Both the position numbers and the translations under genes were made by a program. A DNA stretch of 64,000 nt from Alteromonadaceae bacterium BrNp21-10 (GTDB taxonomy: Bacteria; Pseudomonadota; Gammaproteobacteria; Enterobacterales; Alteromonadaceae). Below, piece by piece: positions 17,003-26,169 of the stretch. The stretch lies in assembly GCA_030418115.1 (NCBI GenBank), contig JAUHQD010000001.1, positions 372,001 through 436,000 of the forward strand, given 5' to 3'. The notes below the pieces were generated by a model that saw only the letters and a list, made by a program, of their open reading frames with translations, was not told where the DNA came from and ran no database searches. The first letter of the stretch is position 1; each line of letters opens with the position of its first letter.

Positions 17003-17692
17003 CTAATCACATTCCCGCAAGGCTTTAAGCACTTTAGAATGAAACTCACGATGGTACAGTACTAGTACTACTAACACGGTAGTTGCCATAAATAATCTGG
17101 GATCGATAAACCACGCTAATGTGGATAATGACAAGTAAATGGCGCGTAAACCGTAATTAAATGAATGGCCGGCCTGATCAATTACTTTGGCTGCGCGGTT
17201 AGCGAATTGTAGCAATTTGTCTTGTTCCATTTTATTACCATTGGGAGCCGCGCCCACTAATACACCTGCAAAGCCATATTGGCGTAACGACCAGGTAAAT
17301 TGAAAGAAAGCAAACACGAAAATATAGATCATCAGTAGCACTTTTATTTGAATTTGTTCTGGGCTTTGGGGTAACGAAGGTACGATTTGGTGAATGACTT
17401 GCGACAGCTTATCTGATGAAGATAGCGCCGTTAACAAACCCGCTAATATAAGCAAAGAGCTAGAAGCAAAAAAGCTGATATTACGTTCGAGGGCGGAAAT
17501 AATCGACACATCGGCAATACGGTTATCCCGAGTCATCATTTCTGCCATCCATTGGTCTCGTTTTGAGCGCAATACACTGGCTAAACACACGATTTTACGG
17601 GCTCTACGCTTAGCAAACCACGTATAACCCACCCATAAAAAAATAAACCATGCTAAGCCAATTAAATCGAGAGTTGTCAGTATTGACGTCAT
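17003..17692 (-). CDS. DUF599 family membrane protein
   Basis: A 229-residue inner-membrane protein. Visible are an N-terminal membrane segment (LIGLAWFIFLWVGYTWF), the family-typical stretch RDNRIADVSIISALERNISFFASSSLLILAGLLTAL, and two further hydrophobic segments. DUF599 proteins have no established function. It is convergent with the cytochrome lipoprotein and divergent from dusC. The start ATG at 17692 is the first in the frame. The 200-bp stretch between it and the lipoprotein gene holds a 17-bp palindrome (16873-16889) without a T-run. Confidence 0.85.
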   Translation of the reverse strand: MTSILTTLDLIGLAWFIFLWVGYTWFAKRRARKIVCLASVLRSKRDQWMAEMMTRDNRIADVSIISALERNISFFASSSLLILAGLLTALSSSDKLSQVIHQIVPSLPQSPEQIQIKVLLMIYIFVFAFFQFTWSLRQYGFAGVLVGAAPNGNKMEQDKLLQFANRAAKVIDQAGHSFNYGLRAIYLSLSTLAWFIDPRLFMATTVLVVLVLYHREFHSKVLKALRECD

Positions 17693-17802
17693 GGGGTGTG
17701 GTATTCCTTGTAAGTGATGGTGCAGAATAATGAGGTTACTACTTTTAAGTTATTCATTTTGCTATACTTCGCGCCCTTTTTTAAGTCTCACCTGATGGTT
17801 TT

Positions 17803-18732
17803 ATGCAAATAATTTTGGCGCCGATGGAAGGTGTGGTTGATCACATCATGCGCGACATGTTGACACAAATTGGCGGCTTTGACCTGTGCGTGACCGAATT
17901 TGTACGTGTAGTGGACTTATTACTGCCAGCACGGGTATTTTATCGCCTATGTCCAGAGTTGCATAATGATGGCCGCACGCCAGCAGGAGTGCCGGTTAAA
18001 GTACAATTATTAGGGCAAGAGCCGCAATGTTTGGCCGAAAATGCCGCCAGAGCTATTGAACTGGGTTCTCATGGTGTGGATCTCAATTTTGGCTGTCCTG
18101 CAAAAATGGTCAACAAACATAAAGGTGGCGCAGCGCTGCTAAGAGAAACCGCCGCGTTATTTAATATTATCAGTGTCGTGCGCCAAGCGGTGCCTAAAGA
18201 ACACCCGGTCACCGCTAAAATTCGCTTAGGTTATGAAGATAAATCTTTGGCCATAGATAATGCCTTGGCCATTGAAGCGGCGGGGGCTAGTCAGTTAGTA
18301 GTGCATGCCCGTACCAAAGTGGAAGGTTATAAACCGCCTGCTTATTGGGATTGGATAGATAAAATCCGTCAGCAGGTGAGCATACCGGTTATTGCCAATG
18401 GCGAAATATGGAATTTAGCCGACGCTAAACAATGCCAGCAGCAATCGGGTTGCGACGATTTAATGCTTGGTCGTGGCGTATTGTCGCTGCCTAATTTGGC
18501 TCAAGTGATACGTCAAAAGCAGCAGCCAATGCCATGGGTGCAGATGCAGCAGCAGTTGTCTGCGTATTCTGGTTATGATGTCTTTGGCGATCAAAACCAG
18601 TATTTCCCAAATCGCATTAAACAGTGGTTACGTTATCTCAGCCGCGAGTATCCTCAAGCTCAAGAGATGTTTGCAAAGATCCGTGCACTAAAGAGTGCAG
18701 CTGAAATTCGCCAAATACTTGATCAACAGTGA
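17803..18732 (+). CDS. dusC: tRNA-dihydrouridine(16) synthase DusC
   Basis: A 309-residue flavoprotein that reduces uridine to dihydrouridine in tRNA; the DusC group acts at U16. The N-terminus IILAPMEGVVDHIMRDMLT and the catalytic motif DLNFGCPAKMVNKHKGG (C98) are characteristic, as are HARTKVEGYKPPAYW and IANGEIW in the FMN-binding barrel. Length matches the family. It is monocistronic, with divergent DUF599 upstream and the amidohydrolase pair starting about 100 bp downstream. Confidence 0.95.
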   Translation: MQIILAPMEGVVDHIMRDMLTQIGGFDLCVTEFVRVVDLLLPARVFYRLCPELHNDGRTPAGVPVKVQLLGQEPQCLAENAARAIELGSHGVDLNFGCPAKMVNKHKGGAALLRETAALFNIISVVRQAVPKEHPVTAKIRLGYEDKSLAIDNALAIEAAGASQLVVHARTKVEGYKPPAYWDWIDKIRQQVSIPVIANGEIWNLADAKQCQQQSGCDDLMLGRGVLSLPNLAQVIRQKQQPMPWVQMQQQLSAYSGYDVFGDQNQYFPNRIKQWLRYLSREYPQAQEMFAKIRALKSAAEIRQILDQQ

Positions 18733-18829
18733 TTGTGCCATTAGTCTGATTTACAACGAGTAATTAGGCTGTCTAGAAAACGCTTTGCTCATTTATAAAA
18801 ACAAATCAACAGCCCTATCAAGGATCAAC

Positions 18830-20251
18830 ATGAACCGTAACAAACACATTAAGCGACCGTTGTTGGCGATGCTCTGTGTTGCTGTTAGTACTCTGATTGC
18901 CTGCGGCAGCGAAGAGTCAGCTAAATCACAAGCACCTTTAGTTGAAATCAATAAAAATCCCTTTCCAAGTAGCTATGTACCTTTACCCTCGACCATGACC
19001 TTATTTACCAACGCCAATATTTTGGATGGTGTTGGTGGGCATATTGAAAACGGCAGTGTGTTGATGATGGATGGCAAAATTGCCGCTATCGGCGAAAGTG
19101 TTGATGCTCCAGTCGATGCCCAAGTTATCGATGTAAAGGGCAAGTGGCTAACGCCGGGTATTATCGACGCACATTCCCACTTGGGGGTTTACCCTAATCC
19201 AGCCACCGCGTCTCATGCAGATGGTAACGAAATGACTAAGCCGGTGACGGCGCAAGTGTGGGCTGAGCATTCTGTCTGGCCACAAGACCCGAGTTTTGAT
19301 CGAGCCTTAGCTGGTGGTGTGACGGTATTACAAATTTTACCTGGTTCAGCCAATTTAGTGGGTGGCCGTTCGGTAACAGTAAAGAATTTACCTAATCGCA
19401 CAGTGCAAGACATGAAGTTTCCTGATGCCCCTTATGGTTTGAAAATGGCCTGTGGTGAAAACCCTAAACGAGTTTATGGTAAGAAAGGCGGCCCCAGCAC
19501 TCGAATGGGGAATGTGGCAGGTTATCGTCAAGCATGGGCCGATGCGCAAAATTATCAGCGCAGTTGGGATAAATATTATGCCGACTATAAGGCCGAGAAA
19601 GATCCTAAAGCGCCTAAGCGCGATCTTATGTTGGACACCCTTGCTGGGGTGTTAGCCGGTGATATTTTAGTGCATATGCATTGTTACCGCGCGGACGATA
19701 TGGGCACCATGCTTGATGTAATGAAAGAGTTTAATTATCAGATCACCTCATTCCATCACGCCGTTGAGTCATACAAAATTGCCGATAAATTGGCAGACAA
19801 TAATGTTTGCTCAGCAATGTGGGCCGATTGGTGGGGCTTTAAAATGGAAGCCTATGATGGCATCCGCGAAAATATTCCTATGGTGCATAAAGCGGGCGCT
19901 TGCGCCATTGTGCATTCGGACAGTGATTTAGGCATTCAACGTTTGAACCAAGAAGCCGCCAAAGCCTTGGGTGATGGGCAACGTGCAGGTATCGACATTA
20001 GCAAAGCCGAAGCATGGCAATGGCTGTCGGCCAATCCCGCCAAGTCGCTAGGTATTTTCGATAAAACAGGTTCCTTGGAAGTAGGCAAAAATGCCGATGT
20101 GGTGTTGTGGAGTGCGGATCCGTTTTCTACCTATGCGCAAGCCGAGAAAGTCTACATTGATGGTGGACTCGCTTATGACAGATTGGCCCCAGAAACATGG
20201 CCGGTGAGTGATTTCGAGTTAGGCCAACCCGGCGAAGGAGATGCCAAATGA
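18830..20251 (+). CDS. Secreted amidohydrolase lipoprotein (imidazolonepropionase-like)
   Basis: About 473 residues. An N-terminal lipoprotein signal (MLCVAVSTLIAC) predicts an envelope-anchored protein. The amidohydrolase fold shows the metal site HSHLGV after GIIDAH, then HMHCYRADDM, FHHAVESYK and HSDSDLG, so all expected metal and catalytic ligands are present. I chose the ATG at 18830, which has AAGGA upstream; a TTG reading at 18785 lacks support. It overlaps the next gene by four bases. The substrate (a dipeptide, lactam or cyclic amide) is unknown. Confidence 0.88.
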   Translation: MNRNKHIKRPLLAMLCVAVSTLIACGSEESAKSQAPLVEINKNPFPSSYVPLPSTMTLFTNANILDGVGGHIENGSVLMMDGKIAAIGESVDAPVDAQVIDVKGKWLTPGIIDAHSHLGVYPNPATASHADGNEMTKPVTAQVWAEHSVWPQDPSFDRALAGGVTVLQILPGSANLVGGRSVTVKNLPNRTVQDMKFPDAPYGLKMACGENPKRVYGKKGGPSTRMGNVAGYRQAWADAQNYQRSWDKYYADYKAEKDPKAPKRDLMLDTLAGVLAGDILVHMHCYRADDMGTMLDVMKEFNYQITSFHHAVESYKIADKLADNNVCSAMWADWWGFKMEAYDGIRENIPMVHKAGACAIVHSDSDLGIQRLNQEAAKALGDGQRAGIDISKAEAWQWLSANPAKSLGIFDKTGSLEVGKNADVVLWSADPFSTYAQAEKVYIDGGLAYDRLAPETWPVSDFELGQPGEGDAK

Positions 20252-21537
20252 GACATTTTAAAAGTATGCTTATTATTGGTTTGATGGTGTTTAGCTATTC
20301 AGCCATAGCGCAGAAGCTCGCCATCGTTGGTGGTACGTTGCACACCATGGGTGAACAAGGGTCGCTAACGGATAAAGCTTTACTGATTGATGAAGGGCGA
20401 ATTAAAGGTATTGTCGCTAAAGACAGAGTACCAGCCGGTTATCAACAAATTGATGCCAATGACAAAATTATCACTCCCGGCATTATCGGAGCCCATACAC
20501 ACTTAGGTTTAGTGGAAGTGAGTTCTTCTGCCGGTACAGTGGATGCCACAGCGGATAACGTGGCATTTTCACCTTTAGGGGCGGCGTTAGATGTGTCTTA
20601 CGCTATTAATCCCGATTCTACTTTAATGGCCATTAGCCGTATTGAAGGCGTGACCAGTGCTGCTACTGGGATGTCCAGTACTCATACCTTGTTCCAAGGG
20701 CAGGGCGCAGTTATCAGTTTAGCCGATGTTGCTGAACTGAATTCACCATTGATTAAATCCCAAGCCTTTATGCGACTTAGTCTGAATAACGATGGCGCCG
20801 ATGATAATGGCGGCAGCCGCGCGGCGTTGTGGCCATTATTACTTAGTACTTTAAATGAAGCTCAGCAACGTGATGGCCGCCCAATAAGCACCAATGAAGA
20901 ATGGTTTGGTAATACAGCCAAAGCAGATATAAACGCTTTACTAGGTGTGGAAAATGGCACCGTTCCCTTGGTGATAGAAGTAAATCGTGTTGCCGATATT
21001 CGTCACGTTATTCAGCTAAAACAGCAGCATCAACAACTTAAGCTGGTATTAGTTGGCGCTGCAGAAGCATGGATGGTGGCTACAGCCCTTGCTGAAAATG
21101 ATATTGCGGTGATCCTCGACCCAGAATCCAATATTGCTTATACCTTCGATAGTTTAGGTACCACCTTAGCCAATGCAGGTCGACTCAGCGCCGAAGGGGT
21201 AACAGTAGCGATTGGTGCTAATACCCACAACATTCGTTTAGCTACCCAGCATGCAGGTAATGCAGTGGCTAATGGTCTCGCTTGGATGGATGGCTTAGCC
21301 GCGTTAACTATTAATGTGGCAAAAATTTACGGCATCGATAACGACTATGGCAGTTTAGAAGCAGGTAAAGTGGCCGATGTGGTCATTTGGTCAGCGGATC
21401 CTTTAGAGGTGATGTCAGCGGCAGAGCAGGTGTTTATTCATGGTCAGCCCATTAAAATGCAATCCAGACAAACCAAACTGCGCGACCGTTATATGGCAGA
21501 CATTAAAACCCGCCCTGCACGTTATAATCGTCCTTAG
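20248..21537 (+). CDS. Secreted amidohydrolase paralogue with degenerate metal site
   Basis: A 429-residue protein with a cleavable signal (MLIIGLMVFSYSAIAQ), translationally coupled (ATGA) to the upstream amidohydrolase. It keeps the first metal motif (GAHTHLGLVEVSS) and the C-terminal NAKxxGxxxxxGSLEAGKVADVVIWSADPL pattern. Aligned by eye to its neighbour, FHHAVESYK becomes VLVGAAEAW and HSDSDLG becomes GANTHNI, so later metal ligands are lost. It is probably a non-catalytic partner or a subunit, as seen in some paired amidohydrolases. A bidirectional terminator follows. Confidence 0.85.
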   Translation: MRHFKSMLIIGLMVFSYSAIAQKLAIVGGTLHTMGEQGSLTDKALLIDEGRIKGIVAKDRVPAGYQQIDANDKIITPGIIGAHTHLGLVEVSSSAGTVDATADNVAFSPLGAALDVSYAINPDSTLMAISRIEGVTSAATGMSSTHTLFQGQGAVISLADVAELNSPLIKSQAFMRLSLNNDGADDNGGSRAALWPLLLSTLNEAQQRDGRPISTNEEWFGNTAKADINALLGVENGTVPLVIEVNRVADIRHVIQLKQQHQQLKLVLVGAAEAWMVATALAENDIAVILDPESNIAYTFDSLGTTLANAGRLSAEGVTVAIGANTHNIRLATQHAGNAVANGLAWMDGLAALTINVAKIYGIDNDYGSLEAGKVADVVIWSADPLEVMSAAEQVFIHGQPIKMQSRQTKLRDRYMADIKTRPARYNRP

Positions 21538-21551
21538 TTAATTCAACAAAT

Positions 21552-21580
21552 AAAAATGCCAGCTTCGTGCTGGCATTTTT
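21552..21580. terminator. Bidirectional terminator
   Basis: AAAAATGCCAGC, loop TTCGT, GCTGGCATTTTT: a perfect 12-bp stem with A and T runs at both ends, serving the amidohydrolase operon on one strand and the small gene at 21605 on the other. Confidence 0.88.
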
Positions 21581-21604
21581 GATCTGTGCTTTAAATGAAA
21601 TTTT

Positions 21605-21790
21605 CTAAATCTGCGTATCAACCACTGTGCCTACTCGTTGCTCAGGTGCCGGTGCGGCTTGGGCTTGTGAAGATTCTATTTGTGCTTGCTCCTGCGCTTG
21701 ATCGGCTTGCTTGACTTGATTGCTTTGCTGACTCGGGGAATTTTGTTGCAATGTCGCAGGTGAAGTTGATGTACCTGATCCGATTTCCAT
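21605..21790 (-). CDS. Small Gln/Ala-rich hypothetical protein
   Basis: A 61-residue, low-complexity protein rich in Gln, Ala and Ser, with a conserved-looking C-terminus (QRVGTVVDTQI). I chose the ATG at 21790 because AGAGGA lies six bases upstream; the longer reading from 21838 has no ribosome site. No signal peptide or membrane segment is visible. The style (Q/S-rich with VGTVVDTQI end) resembles small proteins of unknown role in other Alteromonadales, but I cannot name a family. It is followed by the bidirectional terminator. Confidence 0.5.
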   Translation of the reverse strand: MEIGSGTSTSPATLQQNSPSQQSNQVKQADQAQEQAQIESSQAQAAPAPEQRVGTVVDTQI

Positions 21791-21896
21791 TTTTAATCCT
21801 CTACCTAAAGGGCAATGTTCATTGAGTATAGTCAACAAAAAGCGGACTAACTAAAAAATTCCAGATCATTAGCCGCAAAAATACGTCCTAGTTACT

Positions 21897-22505
21897 CTAT
21901 TCAAAGTAGCCCGATAGCTGTTGTTGCATATATTCACTGATTTGCGGCTGGGCTTCGGCTTTGGGATGAATACCATCGCGCTGCATTAGTTCGGGATTAA
22001 GCGCAATATCTTCCAGTAAAAACGGAATTAAACCCACTGCATATTCGGCGGCCAGTTCATCATAAGCTTTTTCAAATTGCTGAGTGTAACGGCGGCCATA
22101 GTTAGTGGGGATGCGCATTTTTTGCAGGATAACCACGATGTTTTGGCTTTTGGCCATCTCAATCATTTTGCCAAGATTGGTTTTCATTTTGGCCACAGGA
22201 TAGCCCTGTAGGCCATCATTACCACCGAGTTCAATAAGTAAGTGGCTAGGCTGAGTTTGCTCCAGTAATGCCGGTAATCGACCTAAGCCACCATCGGTGG
22301 TATCACCGCTAATGGCACCATCAATTACCTCGATATTTTTGGTTTTCCAAGCATTTTGTAACAAAGTTACCCAACCTTGCTCTTGCTTCAACCCATAGGC
22401 AGCACTTAGGCTATCACCTAAGATAAGCAATTTGTGTGACTGTGCCCAGGATGTCAGTGGCAATAACAGCAGGGATACAAGCAGCAGTGTTACTTTACAA
22501 CGCAT
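21897..22505 (-). CDS. tesA: Periplasmic multifunctional acyl-CoA thioesterase / lysophospholipase L1 (TesA)
   Basis: A 202-residue SGNH hydrolase with a cleavable signal (LLLVSLLLLPLTSWAQ). The family blocks are complete: GDSLSAAYG (catalytic S32), ISGDTTDGG, GGNDGLQG (N96) and RDGIHP (D177, H180). TesA hydrolyses acyl thioesters, esters and lysophospholipids in the periplasm. It is divergent from the YbbA/YbbP ABC genes with only 19 bp between start codons, the same arrangement as in E. coli, which argues for a conserved functional link. Confidence 0.95.
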   Translation of the reverse strand: MRCKVTLLLVSLLLLPLTSWAQSHKLLILGDSLSAAYGLKQEQGWVTLLQNAWKTKNIEVIDGAISGDTTDGGLGRLPALLEQTQPSHLLIELGGNDGLQGYPVAKMKTNLGKMIEMAKSQNIVVILQKMRIPTNYGRRYTQQFEKAYDELAAEYAVGLIPFLLEDIALNPELMQRDGIHPKAEAQPQISEYMQQQLSGYFE

Positions 22506-22524
22506 TTAAAAGGTTCTCCGAATT

Positions 22525-23223
22525 ATGATTGAAACCAAAGCTATCTCCAAAACCGTATCGACTTCAGAAGGATTGCTGACCATCCTTAAGCCAATTGATG
22601 TGCTTGTCAAGTCAGGTGAGACCGTCGCCATCGTTGGTGCGTCGGGCTCCGGCAAATCCACATTACTCGGTTTATTGGCTGGATTAGATACCGTTAGCAC
22701 CGGTGAAATTTATTTGGATGGTCAACCGCTTCATAGCATGGATGAAGAACAGCGGGCGCAATTGCGCGGTGAAAAAGTGGGCTTTATCTTCCAGAGTTTT
22801 ATGTTGGTGCAAAGCTTAACTGCGTTAGAAAATATTATGCTACCAGCACAAATTGCTGGTTTAGCCGATGCTAAACAGCGTGGGCAGGAAATTTTAGAAT
22901 TAGTTGGTTTAGGTCATCGTAGTCATCATTACCCTAACCAGTTAAGTGGTGGTGAGCAGCAACGAGTGGCCATTGCTCGGGCGTTTATTGCACGTCCCAA
23001 GATCTTATTTGCTGATGAGCCTACAGGTAATTTGGACTCGGAAAATAGCGACAAAATTGAAGATTTATTATTTAAGCTTAATGAAGATTCCAACACGACG
23101 TTAATACTTGTAACTCATGACCATGAACTGGCACAGCGCTGCCAGCGGCAGTTACATATGCATGCCGGTGAGCTAAGCGAAGCCTCAAGTGATATTAGTC
23201 AGGGGGCAGCTCGTGTCGGGTAA
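22525..23223 (+). CDS. ybbA: ABC transporter ATP-binding protein YbbA
   Basis: A 232-residue ATPase of the MacB/LolD type. Walker A is GASGSGKST, the Q-loop follows at FIFQSF, the signature is LSGGEQQR, and Walker B is [12 protein letters not shown], all intact. It pairs with the large permease encoded immediately downstream, whose start overlaps its end by 11 bp. The divergent neighbour tesA suggests a shared role in envelope lipid or toxic-compound handling, though the substrate is unknown. Confidence 0.94.
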   Translation: MIETKAISKTVSTSEGLLTILKPIDVLVKSGETVAIVGASGSGKSTLLGLLAGLDTVSTGEIYLDGQPLHSMDEEQRAQLRGEKVGFIFQSFMLVQSLTALENIMLPAQIAGLADAKQRGQEILELVGLGHRSHHYPNQLSGGEQQRVAIARAFIARPKILFADEPTGNLDSENSDKIEDLLFKLNEDSNTTLILVTHDHELAQRCQRQLHMHAGELSEASSDISQGAARVG

Positions 23224-25738
23224 GGCTATGTGGGGTGATTTGGCTTGGCGACTATTTCGTCATGAGGCACGCCGTGGTGAATTAAGTATTATCTTAGCGG
23301 CCATTGTATTGTCGGTGGCGGCGGTGTTGTCGTTATCCTTGTTCAGTGCGCGATTACAAACGGCGTTGAGTGCTAAGAGTGCTGAGTTTATGGCCTCTGA
23401 TCGTCAATTGACTTCCAATAGTGCTGTTGACCCCGAGTGGCTGGATAAAGCACGAGAATCTGGTTTAAACACCGCGCAGCAGCGCGGTATGCGCTCCATG
23501 GTGTTTGCCAATGACAATATGGTGTTGGCCGACGTACGAGCGGTCAATGAGCAATATCCGCTAAAAGGTAAAGTAAAATCCAGCGATGATCCGTTTGCAA
23601 TCGGTGTTGAAACGGATTCCTTGCCCGAGCCCGGCAATGTGTGGATTGATTCAAGATTATTTCAGGTACTCAAGCTGAATATCGGCGATAAGCTGGAAAT
23701 TGGTGATGCGTTATTTACCGTAAGCAAAGTGGTAGCAGATATCCCCGATCGTGGCTTTAGCGTCTTCGGCAATGATCACTTGGTGCTGATGCGGTTGGTG
23801 GATCTAGATTCTACCAATTTAGCAGGGCCGGGAAGTCGTGTTGGTTATCGCTACTTCTTTACTGGCAGCTCAGGGGATTTAGATAGTTATTATGATTGGT
23901 TAGAGCCGCAGTTAAACAGCGAGCTGCACCGTTGGGTTTCAATTGAAGATGATGACACTGCCATTGGTAACTCGGTACGTAGAGCCGAACGCTTTTTCTT
24001 ATTAGCTAGTTTGTTGGCGATTGTGTTGGCTTCGGTGTCAATTGCAGTGGCCGCACAGCGTTATAGCCAACGGCATTTTGACCCTGTCGCCATCATGAAA
24101 ACCTTAGGCGCTAGCCGCAGTTGGGTACAAAAAGTGTACCTTACGCAAATATTATTGATCACGGTATTCGGTATTATTCTCGGCGTCATTGTTGGCTATA
24201 GCATTCAACAGCTAGTGGTTTGGTTGGTGGCTGAGCGAGTACCGGTGAGTATCGATAGCTGGCATTGGCGACCCTTAGTGGTTGCCGTGTTTACCGGTTT
24301 TATATGCGCGGTGTTATTTTCGTTATATCCGTTGATGAAGTTGTTTTCTGTACCGCCGCTGCGTGTTTTACGCCGTGACTTAGGTGCAGGAATGAGTGCT
24401 CGATTTATTCAGTTTTTAGCTTCAGGTAGTGCCATATTTTTACTGATGTGGGCTTATAGTGGCAATTTGCGTATTAGCCTTATTTTGTTTGTCTGTGGTG
24501 TACTGCTGGTGTTGGGGTTATTGCTGGTGACCATGGGGTTGATACGTGTCGGCCGCAAATTGGGTCAGGGCAATATAGGGCCATGGCAATTGGCGTGGGC
24601 GCGAATTCGTCGCCGTGCGATGGATAACTCAGTACAGCTGATCAGCTTTTCGGTGACCTTATTATTGCTATTAGTGGTATTGGTGATGCGCAATGATATG
24701 GTCAGCCAGTGGCGTCAGCAATTACCCGAAGGTACGCCAAATTATTTCCTTGCCAATATTACCGATAACAAACTGGCCAATTTTCAACAGCATTTTGCCG
24801 ATCTCAATGTTGAGACCGGTGATCTATATCCCATCGTGCGTGGTCGCTTAGCGGCTATTGATCAGGAATCCGTGCGCACTGCCGTGAGTAAAGAGGATGA
24901 AGACGAAGAAGAAAATAATGGCCGAGGCGGGCTAGGCCGCGAAGCGAATTTAAGCTGGACCGATACTTTGCAAGAGGGCAATACCATTATTGCCGGTGAG
25001 TGGCTTAGTGCCGATATCACCAATGGCCCGGAAGTCTCCGTAGAACAAGGGGTTGCAGAGCGTTTAGATATTAAATTAAACGATATGCTGAGCTTTAATA
25101 TCGGCGGACAAACCATGGAGGCCAAAGTCACCAGCTTGCGAGAAGTTAATTGGCAAAGCATGCGGCCGAATTTCTTCTTTATATTGCAGCCAGCAGCTAT
25201 GGCAGATTTCTCGCCGACCTACATAACTAGCTTTCATTTACCGCCAGAGCGTAAGAGCGAGTTAACCCAGTTGATGGCACCGTTTAGCAGTGTCAGTTTG
25301 TTTGATATTGATGCGCGCATAAATCAACTGCGGGAGATTATTGATCAAGTGTCACTGGCCGTAGAGTTTATCTTGATCCTAGTGCTAGCGGCTGGCTCAC
25401 TGGTACTCATTGCACAGGTGCAATCGAGTATGGATGAACGTCTGCAAGAATTAGCCATATTGCGTACCTTAGGTGCTAAAGGGCGGCTGATTCGCTTAAG
25501 CGTTATCTTTGAATTTGTGATCATTGGTGTGGTTGCCGGTGCCATGGCCGCAATAGCCAATGAGTTAACCTTGTACTTATTACAAACCCAGATTTTCAAC
25601 ATGGAAGCCAACATGCATTGGGATTTTTGGTTATTATCACCTTTGATGGGCGCGGCTATTGTTGGCGTGTTAGGTGCTGTTAGTTGCTGGCGTTTATTGC
25701 GCTTAAATACTGCGGCTATACTAAGGCAAATGCTCTGA
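23213..25738 (+). CDS. ybbP: ABC transporter permease YbbP (FtsX-like domains)
   Basis: About 841 residues with two FtsX-like units: membrane segments near the N-terminus, a large periplasmic region, then three segments around residues 255-400, two more segments, another extracytoplasmic region, and a final three-segment FtsX domain (EFILILVLAAGSLVLIAQVQSS). It forms the transporter with YbbA. I chose GTG at 23213 because AGGGGG lies just upstream, giving an 11-bp overlap with ybbA; ATG at 23228 is the alternative. Oddity: an acidic run at residues 560-566 (EDEDEEEN). Confidence 0.92.
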   Translation: MSGKAMWGDLAWRLFRHEARRGELSIILAAIVLSVAAVLSLSLFSARLQTALSAKSAEFMASDRQLTSNSAVDPEWLDKARESGLNTAQQRGMRSMVFANDNMVLADVRAVNEQYPLKGKVKSSDDPFAIGVETDSLPEPGNVWIDSRLFQVLKLNIGDKLEIGDALFTVSKVVADIPDRGFSVFGNDHLVLMRLVDLDSTNLAGPGSRVGYRYFFTGSSGDLDSYYDWLEPQLNSELHRWVSIEDDDTAIGNSVRRAERFFLLASLLAIVLASVSIAVAAQRYSQRHFDPVAIMKTLGASRSWVQKVYLTQILLITVFGIILGVIVGYSIQQLVVWLVAERVPVSIDSWHWRPLVVAVFTGFICAVLFSLYPLMKLFSVPPLRVLRRDLGAGMSARFIQFLASGSAIFLLMWAYSGNLRISLILFVCGVLLVLGLLLVTMGLIRVGRKLGQGNIGPWQLAWARIRRRAMDNSVQLISFSVTLLLLLVVLVMRNDMVSQWRQQLPEGTPNYFLANITDNKLANFQQHFADLNVETGDLYPIVRGRLAAIDQESVRTAVSKEDEDEEENNGRGGLGREANLSWTDTLQEGNTIIAGEWLSADITNGPEVSVEQGVAERLDIKLNDMLSFNIGGQTMEAKVTSLREVNWQSMRPNFFFILQPAAMADFSPTYITSFHLPPERKSELTQLMAPFSSVSLFDIDARINQLREIIDQVSLAVEFILILVLAAGSLVLIAQVQSSMDERLQELAILRTLGAKGRLIRLSVIFEFVIIGVVAGAMAAIANELTLYLLQTQIFNMEANMHWDFWLLSPLMGAAIVGVLGAVSCWRLLRLNTAAILRQML

Positions 25739-25775
25739 TGCATTTGCCCGATTTTACATTTTGCAAGGAGTGTCT

Positions 25776-25997
25776 GTGAGTCATAATATTGAACAAGAAA
25801 CCCTAAATGCGTTGAAAATCGCTTTTAGTTATATGCCTAAAGCCATTGAAGTCACTAAGTATGAATATGGTGATGATTATCAACGGATACTGGATCACAT
25901 CGAAACGGTGCGCGAAGCATTGTTGCTAAACGATATCGATCCAGAAGAAGTGGATGGCGATGTCAACCCTGATAGTAGCCCGAATTCCTGTTATTAG
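25776..25997 (+). CDS. Small acidic hypothetical protein
   Basis: A 73-residue protein beginning with GTG at 25776, preceded by a clear AAGGAG ribosome site. It is acidic and helical (ALKIAFSYMPKAIEVTKYEYGDDYQRILDHIETVREALLLNDIDPEEV), with no signal peptide or motif that I recognise. It lies 37 bp after ybbP on the same strand and may be cotranscribed. Translation quality and ribosome site make it look real, but function is unknown. Confidence 0.6.
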   Translation: MSHNIEQETLNALKIAFSYMPKAIEVTKYEYGDDYQRILDHIETVREALLLNDIDPEEVDGDVNPDSSPNSCY

Positions 25998-26169
25998 ACG
26001 ATGAGGTATGGACACACATACTGACAACAGAGTATCTTGTTTTAGCTATCTAATTTGCTTCGTTATGGCTACTTTAAAGTGGCAATTTTGTGAGTAATGA
26101 TGTTTTAAGTAGCCTACGATAAACTCATTTAAATCCCACATTATCAGCGCTTAAATTAACGGAGAGATC

